Source: DATKMK01 sp035541895
Lineage (GTDB): Bacteria; Desulfobacterota; Binatia; HRBIN30; JACQVA1
Assembly (NCBI GenBank): GCA_035541895.1
Contig: DATKMK010000063.1
Location: forward strand, 12,993 to 76,992
DNA length: 64,000 nucleotides
Direction of reading: 5' to 3'
Of this stretch, positions 29,022 through 37,803 are shown in pieces. Every line of letters starts with the position of its first letter. Within the stretch, counting starts at the first letter, position 1. The translations under genes and the position numbers were made by a program. The notes below the pieces were generated by a model. The model had not been told where the DNA came from and did not search any database. It saw only the letters and a program-made list of their open reading frames with translations.

Positions 29022-29909
29022 TCACACCTTCGCGATGACCTCTTCAGCGAACCGCTCCATGTGCGGAAACAGATGCGTCTCGAACTTCGCCCGCGGGACG
29101 AAACCGGGCGCGAAAGCCATCAGACGGTGAACACCGACGTCCTCGAAACGGCGCACGGTGTCGAGGTTGAAAGGCAAGTCGCCGCCGATGCCGCAGGTGA
29201 TCTCGAAGTGAGAGAAGTCGCGGCCGGCCGCCTCGGCGAACGCGCGCAGTTGCGCGATCACCGGCGTGAGTTGATCGGGCGTGAATCGTGATCCGTACCA
29301 ACCGTCACCGATCTCGGCCGCCCGCTTGAGCGCGACGCGGGTCTCGCCGCCAACAATCAGCGGCGGGTGCGGCTTCTGCACCGGCTTGGGATTGAAACCC
29401 AGCCGCGGAAAGCTCTGGAAGCGCCCGGAGAACTCCGGCGTCTCTTCGCTCCACAGCGCCTTCATCATCCGGACGAACTCGCGCGTGCGTGCCGCGCGGT
29501 CTTTGAACGGTACGCCCACCGCGTTGAATTCCTCCTCCAGCCAGCCGATGCCGATCCCGAACAGCAGGCGTCCGTTCGAAAGCACATCGAGGGTCGCGAC
29601 GGCCTTCGCCGTCGCTAGGGGATTGCGCAGCGGCAGGACGAACACGCCGGTGCCCAATTTGATGCGCGTGGTGCAACCGGCGACGAACGCCAGCGCCACC
29701 ATGGGATCGTGCAAGGCCACGCTCGGGCCGCCGGGGAACTTGCCGTCGGGCGAGTACGGATACGGGGTTCGCATATCCACCGGGATCACCAAATGCTCGG
29801 GAATCCAGATCGATTCGAAGCCCAGTGCCTCGGCCTTCTGCACCACCTGCTGCAATGCTGCCGGTCGCGCGGTCGAGCCGGTTCCAACCCCGTTCATGGC
29901 GAACTTCAT
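29022..29909 (-). CDS. LLM class (probably F420-dependent) oxidoreductase
   Basis: A 295-aa luciferase-like oxidoreductase. Key features are ESIWIPEHLVIP, LGTGVFVLPLRNPLATAKAV, the SNGRLLFGIGIGWLEEEF signature and PPLIVGGETRVALKRAAE. These resemble actinobacterial F420 enzymes, so F420 is a guess over FMN. The ATG has an AAGGGAGG site. It leads the minus-strand run LLM, amidohydrolase, BKACE, CBS. Confidence 0.88.
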   Translation of the reverse strand: MKFAMNGVGTGSTARPAALQQVVQKAEALGFESIWIPEHLVIPVDMRTPYPYSPDGKFPGGPSVALHDPMVALAFVAGCTTRIKLGTGVFVLPLRNPLATAKAVATLDVLSNGRLLFGIGIGWLEEEFNAVGVPFKDRAARTREFVRMMKALWSEETPEFSGRFQSFPRLGFNPKPVQKPHPPLIVGGETRVALKRAAEIGDGWYGSRFTPDQLTPVIAQLRAFAEAAGRDFSHFEITCGIGGDLPFNLDTVRRFEDVGVHRLMAFAPGFVPRAKFETHLFPHMERFAEEVIAKV

Positions 29910-30012
29910 GCGCCCTCCCTTTCAACGCGATTACGCATACTCCGGCTTGATGCCACCGCGCTAGGAGGTGGCGTGTATCGTTGCGCTCAGGCCGCTTCTT
30001 CTCCACCAGTTC

Positions 30013-30042
30013 TTGACCGCCGTGGCGTGGGCGCCCTATAGC
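30013..30042 (+). promoter_or_regulatory. Candidate promoter for the amidohydrolase at 30061
   Basis: TTGACC, an 18-bp spacer, then TATAGC at 30037-30042, 18 bp before the ATG. The position supports the ATG at 30061 rather than earlier in-frame starts, which would lie upstream of this promoter. Confidence 0.4.
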
Positions 30043-30060
30043 CAAGACGCGAAGCACGCG

Positions 30061-31212
30061 ATGACCATCATCGACTCCGATCAACATTTGTACGAATCGC
30101 GTTCGCTGTGGCGCGAGCATATCGATCCCGCCATGCGCGATGAGGCGCTTCGGATCGAAGACGATGCGACCGGCACCCCGCGACTGCGCTGGCGCACCCT
30201 CGATATCGGCATCGCGGAGATCCAAGTGCCCGGCCGCTCCGCCGACGTCGGCGAGCGGCATCGCCGGGCGCGTGACGGTGCGCCGCCGCTCGAATCCTAC
30301 GATGCGCTGCTGCCGCGCGACTACTGGGAGCCGCGGGCGCGTCTCGCCAAGCTCGCCGAACTCGCCGTCGACGAGGGCGTGCTGTTTCCGAATTACGGGC
30401 TGCTGTGGGAGCGCACCTTGCACCAGTCGCTGCCGGCGCTGCTCGCCAACATGGCGGCGTGGAACCGCTGGTGCGTCACCGTGGCGCAGGAGGGCAGCGG
30501 CCGATTGCATCCGGTGGCGCATCTCAGCCTGCGCGATCCGGACTGGCTGCGCGCGCAGCTCCGCGATCTCGGGCGCGCCGGAGTGCGGCTGGCGATGATC
30601 GCGCCGGCGCTGGTTGACGGCCGTCCACTGTCGCACCGCGACCACGATCCGTCGTGGTCGGCGTTCTGCGACGCTGGGATCACGCCCGTCTTCCATGTCG
30701 CCGAGCAGCCGCGCGTCTTTGCCGACGCCTGGTACACCGACGATCGCAATGCGTTCGTGCCGGCGCTCGAAGCCGTCTTTCTCTACATCCCCGCGGCGCT
30801 CGCCTGCAGCGATCTCATCCTCAACGGCACGCTCGAGCGGTTTTCCGACCTGCGCATCGGCATCGTCGAGCTGTCGGCGATGTGGGTGCCGATGTATCTG
30901 ATGATGCTCGACGGCGCGACGGCGTTCACCCGCCAGATCAACGGGGGTTCGGCGTTGCCGACGTTGCCGCTGTCGCCAAGCGACTACTTCCGCCGCCAGG
31001 TTCGCGTCTCCTCGTTCGCGTACGAATCGCCCGCAGCGATCGTGCAGCAACTCGGCGGAACCGATCTGCTGATGTGCTGCAGCGATTACCCGCATTCGGA
31101 GGGTACGCTGACGCCGATCCAGGACTACGTCGCCGTCGGTCTCGACGGCCGCACCGGCGCCGCGCGTGGTTTGTTCAACGACAACATCGCCTTCCTGCTC
31201 CGCAAGCGCTGA
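30061..31212 (+). CDS. Amidohydrolase 2 family protein
   Basis: A 383-aa ACMSD-like amidohydrolase. It starts MTIIDSDQHLYESRSLW with the metal-region DxDxH. Its C-terminal catalytic block is LMCCSDYPHSEGTL, followed by GLFNDNIAFLLRKR. It is related in layout to the minus-strand gene at 27892 but diverges from that cluster, and the substrate is unknown. The ATG at 30061 matches the family start; the ribosome-binding site is weak. Confidence 0.85.
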   Translation: MTIIDSDQHLYESRSLWREHIDPAMRDEALRIEDDATGTPRLRWRTLDIGIAEIQVPGRSADVGERHRRARDGAPPLESYDALLPRDYWEPRARLAKLAELAVDEGVLFPNYGLLWERTLHQSLPALLANMAAWNRWCVTVAQEGSGRLHPVAHLSLRDPDWLRAQLRDLGRAGVRLAMIAPALVDGRPLSHRDHDPSWSAFCDAGITPVFHVAEQPRVFADAWYTDDRNAFVPALEAVFLYIPAALACSDLILNGTLERFSDLRIGIVELSAMWVPMYLMMLDGATAFTRQINGGSALPTLPLSPSDYFRRQVRVSSFAYESPAAIVQQLGGTDLLMCCSDYPHSEGTLTPIQDYVAVGLDGRTGAARGLFNDNIAFLLRKR

Positions 31213-31308
31213 CCCGCCCATCCACCGACCGCTTGGTTGGTGCAGCATTCCACCGACACAGTGCATCCCTCGTGGTGTCGGCGCTGCTGTGCGCCGGGAG
31301 TGTTGTCG

Positions 31309-34032
31309 ATGCACGTTCGAGAAGAGAATCGCCGCGGCCACGCGACCGCTGCTGCTTGCAATCAAAGACTGAGCACTCGTCATCTGGGGCCTGAGCATCG
31401 GTTCGCCTGGCTGCTGACAATCGCTTTCGTCGTGTTGCCGACCATCGGCCACGCCGCCGGCTACACCGTGATCGGCTGGAACAATCTCGGTATGCATTGC
31501 ATGGACGCCGACTATTCGGTGTTCGCGTTGCTGCCCCCGTACAACACCGTCAACGCCCAGCTCGTCGATCCGCAAGGTCGGTTGGTACGCGACCCCGGAG
31601 CGATCACCGTAACCTACCAGGCGATCGCCGATCCCGAGGGATCGATCAACACCTCGTCCATCGGCAAGACCAACTTCTGGCAATTCGTCGAACCGCTCTT
31701 CGGCATCGCGCCGGCTCCGGACGTTGGACTGGCCGGCAGCGCGATGCCCGGATCGACCAATCAGCCGCAGGCGATGCTGTTGGATGCCGCCGCGGGGTGG
31801 TTCGTGGCGGACGGCATCCCGATCACGCCGCGCGACGATGCCGGCAATCGCCAGTCGTATCCGCTGATGCGGCTGATCGCCCGCGACGCCAACGGCACCG
31901 CGCTCGCCAGCACCGACGTGGTGCTGCCGGTCTCCGACGAGATGGACTGTCGCAGTTGCCACGCCTCGGGCAGCAGCCCGAGGGCGCAGCCGGTCGCCGG
32001 CTGGGTCAACGATCCCGATCCGCAGCGCGATATGCGGCTCAACATTTTGCGGCTGCACGATGATCGCGAGGGCGGCACACCCGCATTTCAGCAGGCGCTC
32101 ACGATGGCGGGATACAATGCGTCGGGGCTGTTCGCGACCGCGACCGCCGATGCCACGCCGATTCTGTGCGCCCGCTGCCACGCGTCCAACGCGCTGCCCG
32201 GCACCGGACTGCCCGGCATCGAGCCGCTGACGCAGGCCATCCATCGGCGCATGGCGTCGACGGTCGATCCGGCCACCGGCACGCTCCTCAACGACAGCAC
32301 CAATCGCTCGGCGTGTTACCGCTGTCATCCGGGCGCAGTCACGCGATGCCTGCGCGGCGTCATGGGCAACGCCGTCGCGGCGGACGGCACCCGCGCGATT
32401 CAATGTCAGAGTTGTCACGGCTCGATGCTGGACGTCGCGGCGACGACGCGCGACGGCTGGCTCGATGAACCGGTGTGCCAGAGCTGTCACACCGGCACCG
32501 CGGTCAACAACAACGGGCAGATTCGCTACCTCTCGGCCTTCGACACCAACAACCAACCGCGCGTCGCCGTCGATCAAACCTTCGCGACCGATCGTGACAC
32601 GCCCGACGCCGGTCACTCGCTCTATCGGTTTTCGAGCGGACACGGGGGCCTCAAGTGCGAAGCGTGTCACGGCCCAACGCACGCGGAGTTTCCCAGCTCG
32701 CACGCCAACGACAATATCCAGAGCATCGCGCACCAAGGACATGTCGGCGTGCTTGCCGAGTGTTCGGCTTGTCATCCGTCGACGCCGAACACCATCAACG
32801 GCGGTCCGCACGGTATGCATCCGATCGGCCAGGACTGGGTGCAGCGCCATCCCGATGCGTTGGAGGGTAGCCACGATTCGGAAGGCGGCGATGCCGCCGC
32901 GAGCAGCGGAACGGCACAATGTCAAGCCTGTCACGGCATCGACTACCGCGGCACCGAGTTGTCGCGCGCGCAGGCCGATCGCACCTTGCGTACCGAATTC
33001 GGCACCAAACAATTTTGGCGCGGCTTCCAAATCGGCTGCTACACGTGTCATCGCGGTCCGCAGAACGACAATGCCAATCCGAATCGGGCACCGCAGGCCA
33101 GCGACGCGGCGGCGGTCACCACGGGGGACACGCCGGTGACGATCACGCTGGACGCCAGCGATCCCGACGAGAATCCGCTCACGCTCCGCATCGTGTCGCA
33201 GCCGAGTCACGGCACCGTCGCCCTCACCGGGGCGCAATCCATCTACTATCCCGACAGCGGCTTCAGCGGCGATGACTCCTACACCTTCGCCGCGTGGGAT
33301 GGCTCGACCAACTCGAACTTGGCCACGGTGTCGGTATCGGTCAGCGAGGTCGCCGCGGCAGCGGCACCCACTGTGACTGCAACGCCGACGGCCATCGCGA
33401 CGGCCGCCGCGGCCAGCGCGTCCGATTGCCTTGGCGACTGCGACGGCAACGGGATCGTGTCGGTCGACGAGCTGGTGCTGGGCGCCAATATTGCGCTCGG
33501 GCTGCAACAGCCGGCGAGCTGCCCTGCATTCGATTGCAACCACAACGGACAAGTCACGGTCGATTGCTTGGTCAAGGCGGTGAATGCGGCGCTGAGCGGC
33601 TGCACCGCCACCGCGGCAACTGCGGCGGTCGCTGTCACGGCGACGCCGACGTCGATTCCACCGACCCCGACACCGACCGCGACGAGTTCCGGCAACTCCG
33701 GCGCAACACTCGCCGCGATTCAAACCACGATCTTTGCGAGGTCCTGCATCGACGCCGGGTGTCACAGCGGCGCGTTCCCGGCCGGCGGCTTGTCGCTCGA
33801 AGCGGGCAAGGCGCACGACCAACTCGTCGGCGTTCAGCCGTCCAACTTCGCCGCGCTGCAAGCCGGGCTAGTGCGCGTCAAGCCCGGCGATCCGGACGGC
33901 AGCTTTCTAGTCGCCAAGGTCAGCGGGCCAACCGCGGCGGAAGGGTCAGTGATGCCGCTGGGCAAGCCGCCGTTGACGGCGGCGCAGATTCAGTTGATTC
34001 GCGACTGGATCACGGCGGGAGCGTTGCCGTGA
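31309..34032 (+). CDS. Secreted multiheme cytochrome c with dockerin-like EF-hands
   Basis: A 907-aa exported protein. A late signal sequence (FAWLLTIAFVVLPTIGHAA) is preceded by about 30 polar residues. The mature start is GYTVIGWNNLGMHCMD. Nine CxxCH heme sites begin at residues 214, 287, 336, 366, 390, 450, 485, 538 and 577. An Ig/cadherin-like segment follows (about 600-680, DASDPDENPLTLRIV ... SFSGDDSYTFAA-like), then two dockerin-like EF-hand repeats at 705-765 (CDGNGIVSVDELVLGANIAL, CNHNGQVTVDCLV) and a Thr/Pro linker. A C-terminal domain carries an unusual CX4CH at 813-819 (CIDAGCH). GGGAG precedes the ATG. It is likely an extracytoplasmic electron carrier; the partner is unknown. Confidence 0.85.
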   Translation: MHVREENRRGHATAAACNQRLSTRHLGPEHRFAWLLTIAFVVLPTIGHAAGYTVIGWNNLGMHCMDADYSVFALLPPYNTVNAQLVDPQGRLVRDPGAITVTYQAIADPEGSINTSSIGKTNFWQFVEPLFGIAPAPDVGLAGSAMPGSTNQPQAMLLDAAAGWFVADGIPITPRDDAGNRQSYPLMRLIARDANGTALASTDVVLPVSDEMDCRSCHASGSSPRAQPVAGWVNDPDPQRDMRLNILRLHDDREGGTPAFQQALTMAGYNASGLFATATADATPILCARCHASNALPGTGLPGIEPLTQAIHRRMASTVDPATGTLLNDSTNRSACYRCHPGAVTRCLRGVMGNAVAADGTRAIQCQSCHGSMLDVAATTRDGWLDEPVCQSCHTGTAVNNNGQIRYLSAFDTNNQPRVAVDQTFATDRDTPDAGHSLYRFSSGHGGLKCEACHGPTHAEFPSSHANDNIQSIAHQGHVGVLAECSACHPSTPNTINGGPHGMHPIGQDWVQRHPDALEGSHDSEGGDAAASSGTAQCQACHGIDYRGTELSRAQADRTLRTEFGTKQFWRGFQIGCYTCHRGPQNDNANPNRAPQASDAAAVTTGDTPVTITLDASDPDENPLTLRIVSQPSHGTVALTGAQSIYYPDSGFSGDDSYTFAAWDGSTNSNLATVSVSVSEVAAAAAPTVTATPTAIATAAAASASDCLGDCDGNGIVSVDELVLGANIALGLQQPASCPAFDCNHNGQVTVDCLVKAVNAALSGCTATAATAAVAVTATPTSIPPTPTPTATSSGNSGATLAAIQTTIFARSCIDAGCHSGAFPAGGLSLEAGKAHDQLVGVQPSNFAALQAGLVRVKPGDPDGSFLVAKVSGPTAAEGSVMPLGKPPLTAAQIQLIRDWITAGALP

Positions 34033-34062
34033 GCGTCACCGGCGGGCCGGTCGGAACCGCGC

Positions 34063-35505
34063 TTACGCGCCGGCTTGTTCGACTGTCAGATACCGGCGGA
34101 CGACATCGGCCACCTGATTGCCGCCGCGCACCGCGTAGTTGGTTCCGCGATCTTCGGGATAGAGTTGTGCCATCGATGCGCTGAACAAGCCCGGAACCGG
34201 CGTTGCGTACGGCAGCAGACGCTCGCCGTAGTTCACGGTCACGATCGGCTGCGCAAAGTGGTCGCGCATGATCATCACCTTCTCGATCCAGCTCGCGTCG
34301 AACGCCGGATTCACCCGCTTGAAGTGTGGCAGGTAGCGCGCGAGCACTTGATCCGAGGATAGGCCGAAGAACTCCTCGTCGGGATAGGTGTAGTGGGACA
34401 CGTATACGATGTGGCGACCGTTGTAGTGTGAGGGTGGAATGTAGTTGGTGTGCTCGATCAAGCCCCCGTAAGGCACGGAGACGTCACTGACGTTCATCCA
34501 GTAGATCGGTGACAGCGAGCGCTTGAGGATCACGATGGTGCACACCACGCCCGAATGATCGAGCGCGTTGGCGGTCTGTCGCCACGCAGCCGGCAGCACC
34601 GGCGTCAGGTCGGCGAGCAACACCGGCGCGACGGTGCTGATCACCGCGTCGAAGGAATACGAGCCGCGACTGGTGTCGATGCGAATCGGTGCGCCGCGGA
34701 AACTCGCCCAGTCCGGTCCGCCGTTGCGCGACGCCGCGCGGCGCAAGTTGGAAATGAACTCCGGAGCGCTTGCGTCCGACGGCAGCAAACGCGTCGGGGT
34801 GCTCTCGACCCGTCGGACCACCGCCCCCGGATGGAGCACGCCACCGAGTGCGCGCACCCGCTCGATCAGGCGGTCGAGCAGTGTTCCAAAACTGCCGCGC
34901 ACGTAGCCCAGACTCTCCTGCGTCCCGCCCTTGGTGCGCGAGGTGGCGCGCAGGCGGAATTTGCCCCACATCCACACCATCGCCACCCGCTCGGCGTTGC
35001 GGCCGAACTTCACCCGCAACATGGGACCGAAGACCGCATCGGTCACCGCCTTGCCCGCGTAGCGGCGATACCAATCGACCGCGTTGACCGACTCGAACGG
35101 CTTCGGATTGGGAAAGCGTTGGAGAAACACACCGGTGGCGCCGAGACGGACGCGGTCAACCACGCTCAACGGCGTGAACCGCAGCAGGTCCGCCGGCGTC
35201 GTGAACGGATAGACTCTGCCGCCGTGAAACATGCCCATCGGCGGCGACGGCCAATCGATTGCAACCCCCAGCTCGTCGGCCAGCGCGATGATGTCGCGGT
35301 CGCTGGTGAACAGATGATGGTAGTACTTCTCCAACCGGGCGCCGCCGAGCACGTCGACCTCGAAGGTCATTGCCAGCCCGCCGAGCTGATGCGAGCGCTC
35401 GAACACCTCGACGTGATAGCCGGCTTGGGCGAGACGGTGCGCCGCGGTCAGTCCGGTGAACCCGCCGCCGATGATGCCGATCGATGGGGTGCGACGCTCG
35501 GCCAT
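34063..35505 (-). CDS. NAD(P)/FAD-dependent oxidoreductase, amine/protoporphyrinogen oxidase-like
   Basis: A 480-aa flavoprotein. The N-terminal Rossmann motif GIIGGGFTGLTAAHRL is followed by VEVFERSHQLGGLAM, and the C-terminal FAD-closing block is RGTNYAVRGGNQVADVV. Proteins of this type are often found in lipid or polysaccharide loci, with UDP-galactopyranose mutase or carotenoid/hopanoid enzymes as distant relatives. The substrate is unknown. The ATG at 35505 directly precedes the Rossmann fold. It diverges from the DUF2298 gene. Confidence 0.82.
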   Translation of the reverse strand: MAERRTPSIGIIGGGFTGLTAAHRLAQAGYHVEVFERSHQLGGLAMTFEVDVLGGARLEKYYHHLFTSDRDIIALADELGVAIDWPSPPMGMFHGGRVYPFTTPADLLRFTPLSVVDRVRLGATGVFLQRFPNPKPFESVNAVDWYRRYAGKAVTDAVFGPMLRVKFGRNAERVAMVWMWGKFRLRATSRTKGGTQESLGYVRGSFGTLLDRLIERVRALGGVLHPGAVVRRVESTPTRLLPSDASAPEFISNLRRAASRNGGPDWASFRGAPIRIDTSRGSYSFDAVISTVAPVLLADLTPVLPAAWRQTANALDHSGVVCTIVILKRSLSPIYWMNVSDVSVPYGGLIEHTNYIPPSHYNGRHIVYVSHYTYPDEEFFGLSSDQVLARYLPHFKRVNPAFDASWIEKVMIMRDHFAQPIVTVNYGERLLPYATPVPGLFSASMAQLYPEDRGTNYAVRGGNQVADVVRRYLTVEQAGA

Positions 35506-35511
35506 TTCGAT

Positions 35512-35529
35512 CGCGTTATAGCGTTCGCG
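35512..35529. repeat. 18-bp direct repeat, copy 1
   Basis: CGCGTTATAGCGTTCGCG, identical to the copy at 35594. Both lie in the 147-bp divergent spacer between the FAD oxidoreductase and DUF2298 genes. The TATAGC core could act as a -10 element. Confidence 0.7.
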
Positions 35530-35593
35530 ACCACAAAGCAAAACGGGCCGCAGCCGACGACGCGCCCGAGCGCGACGTTGCAATCGGTGGCGA

Positions 35594-35611
35594 CGCGTTA
35601 TAGCGTTCGCG
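35594..35611. repeat. 18-bp direct repeat, copy 2
   Basis: Second exact copy, 82 bp after the first (start to start). A TTGCAA at 35578 lies upstream, but its 15-bp spacing to TATAGC is short for a promoter. It may be a regulator site or a small duplication. Confidence 0.7.
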
Positions 35612-35652
35612 CGCTCAAATCCAACGGACGAGAACGTCTATTCGCGTTGCCG

Positions 35653-37803
35653 ATGTGGCCGGTGCTTGCTTGGTGGATGATCGTGGAGGGCCTCGGCATG
35701 CTGGCCGTCCCAATCACGTTCAGAATTTTCGCCGCCGATGACCGCGGATATCCGTTCGCGAAGATCACCGCGGTTCTGCTGCTGACCTACGTGTCGTGGC
35801 TGCTGGCATTCGCCGGCGTCCCCTTTCATCTCGCGCTGACGATTTCGCTGATCGCCCTGGCGGCGGTGAGCGTGGCCCTCGCGGTGCCGCGCCGCGCTGA
35901 GTTGAGTGCCTGGCTGAAGGCCGACGGCCGCGTGCACGTCCTCCGTCACATGGGGGTGTGGACCGCGGGCTTCCTGTTCTTCGCCTGGGAGCGCTCGCTC
36001 AGTCCCGACATCTTCGGCGCCGAGAAGTACATGGACTTCTCCTTCTTCAATACTCTCACGCGCACCGACGTGATGCCGCCGCAGGATCCGTGGATGTCGG
36101 GCAAGCCGTTCAACTACTACTATTTCGGTTACCTGATGTTTGCCAACTTGGCGCGGCTGACGCCCGCCCCCAATCACATCGCCTACAATTTGTGTGTTGC
36201 CACCGTCGGCGGACTGGCCGCCGGCGGCATCGTAGCGTTGGCGCTGCGACTCACGCGGCGCTGGCCGTTCGCCTTGCTGGGCGGCGCCATGGGCGTCGTA
36301 CTCGGCAACCTCGACGGGTTCTTCCAGGTCTGGGAGAAAAACTCGCTCACCAACATCGACTATTGGCGCTCGTCGCGCGTCGTCGCCAAAGGCGACACCA
36401 TCAACGAGTTCCCATTCTTCAGCACGATCCACGGCGATCTGCATCCCCACTTCATGGTGCTGCCGGTCACGATGCTGCTGCTCGGCCTGTTGCTCGACCC
36501 GAAGCTGTTCGCGCCGCGAAATGACGACGACGCGAACTCGTGGTCCGGCTTGCTGCCGTTCCTGCTGATCGCCTTCGTCCTCGGCGCGATGATCGTGATC
36601 TCGACGTGGGAGGCGCCGGTCGCCGCCATGCTCGTGTTTCTCTTGGCCGGCCGTTTTCAGCCACTATGGCCGCTGCTCGCCCGCGCACGCATCACGTTGG
36701 CGCTGCGTCTGCTCGGTGCGCTGATCCTCGGGTATGTCTTCTTTCTGCCGTTCTACATCGGCTTCGTCGCCCCGACTGTGCCCCCCGGACCCAACGAATT
36801 CTGCATCGGACCCGCCTGCATCAAGATCGCCCAGACCTCGCTCGCCGAGTTTCTCACGGTCTTCGGCGGGCTGCTGTTTGCGCCCGCGATACTGATTGCC
36901 GCCAACGCCAGCGTGCAGTTGCCGAACAAACCCGAGGCGCGGCACTTGCTGATCGCCACCGTGGCGTTCGGTATCGTCGCCGCGGGGCTCGCCGGCAATG
37001 CCGTCATTCTGCTGTTGGCGGCGCTCGTCATCGCAGGGCTGGCGTGTGCGTATGGACCCGACACCACCGGAGACCAACGCACGGGATATCTCTTGCTGAC
37101 AGCGGCAAGCGTGGCATTGTGGGCGTGCGAGGTGTTTTATCTCAAGGACCCGTACGGCGATAAGCTCTATCGGATGAACACCGTGTTCAAGTTGTACTTC
37201 CAGGCGTGGATTCTCCTGTCAGTCGCCGCGCCGTGGTCGTTGCAGCAGTTGCTGGCACGTCGATGGTCATGGGCGCCGGCGCCGCGCGCGATTGCCGCGG
37301 CGACGGCCGCGTTGCTGATCGCATCGTGTGCCTATCCGTTCGGCCTCAGCGTCGGCCGCGCCAACTACGTCGGCCGTAACGGTACCCTCGACGGCAATGC
37401 GTACCTCGCCCGCGAGCATCCCGACGACTACGCCGCCATCGATTGGCTCCGCCGCAACGTATCGGGCCTCCCCGTCCTGCTCGAAGCCAGCGGCGATCCC
37501 TACTCGTACTACGCACGGTTCTCCGCCAACACCGGCTTGCCGACGGTGATGGGTTGGGCGAATCACGAAGGCTTGTGGCGCAGTCATGAAAGCGACGTCG
37601 AACGGCGCAAGAGCGACGTGCGAAAGATCTACTCGGCCAACAGCCTGGACGAAGCCCGCGCGCTCCTCGATCAGTATCACGTCGAATACCTGCTGGTCGG
37701 TGACCTCGAGCGAAAAGATTTCCCGACCGGCCTCGACAAGTTCGCCGCCCTTCCGGTTGCGTTCCGCCAGGGCAATACGATCGTCTACCGCCTGAAGAGT
37801 TGA
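35653..37803 (+). CDS. DUF2298 (YYY-type) polytopic membrane protein
   Basis: A 716-aa protein with many membrane segments. The family blocks are visible: GAEKYMDFSFFNTL then NYYYFGY at about 122-160, TINEFPFFSTIHGDLHPHF at about 249-267, and YRMNTVFKLYFQAW near 505. The C-terminal soluble part from about 580 (EASGDPYSYYARFSANTGLP ... ERRKSDVRKIY) is also found in the 1720-aa protein at 48868. The fold class is thought to be GT-C-like; the activity is unproven. The start is uncertain; the frame is open far upstream, antisense to the FAD gene, and the first ATG after that gene was chosen. The downstream methyltransferase overlaps its stop. Confidence 0.82.
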   Translation: MWPVLAWWMIVEGLGMLAVPITFRIFAADDRGYPFAKITAVLLLTYVSWLLAFAGVPFHLALTISLIALAAVSVALAVPRRAELSAWLKADGRVHVLRHMGVWTAGFLFFAWERSLSPDIFGAEKYMDFSFFNTLTRTDVMPPQDPWMSGKPFNYYYFGYLMFANLARLTPAPNHIAYNLCVATVGGLAAGGIVALALRLTRRWPFALLGGAMGVVLGNLDGFFQVWEKNSLTNIDYWRSSRVVAKGDTINEFPFFSTIHGDLHPHFMVLPVTMLLLGLLLDPKLFAPRNDDDANSWSGLLPFLLIAFVLGAMIVISTWEAPVAAMLVFLLAGRFQPLWPLLARARITLALRLLGALILGYVFFLPFYIGFVAPTVPPGPNEFCIGPACIKIAQTSLAEFLTVFGGLLFAPAILIAANASVQLPNKPEARHLLIATVAFGIVAAGLAGNAVILLLAALVIAGLACAYGPDTTGDQRTGYLLLTAASVALWACEVFYLKDPYGDKLYRMNTVFKLYFQAWILLSVAAPWSLQQLLARRWSWAPAPRAIAAATAALLIASCAYPFGLSVGRANYVGRNGTLDGNAYLAREHPDDYAAIDWLRRNVSGLPVLLEASGDPYSYYARFSANTGLPTVMGWANHEGLWRSHESDVERRKSDVRKIYSANSLDEARALLDQYHVEYLLVGDLERKDFPTGLDKFAALPVAFRQGNTIVYRLKS

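Noticed and set aside
29305..33861. Open minus-strand frame of about 1500 codons antisense to the cytochrome gene
   Set aside because: The translation is Arg/Ala/Gly-rich without domains, while the plus strand gives amidohydrolase and cytochrome motifs. Such frames arise from GC-rich codon bias.
34555..35652. Upstream in-frame extension of the DUF2298 gene by about 360 codons
   Set aside because: It lies antisense to the FAD oxidoreductase and is Arg-rich without membrane segments; the family N-terminus begins near 35653.
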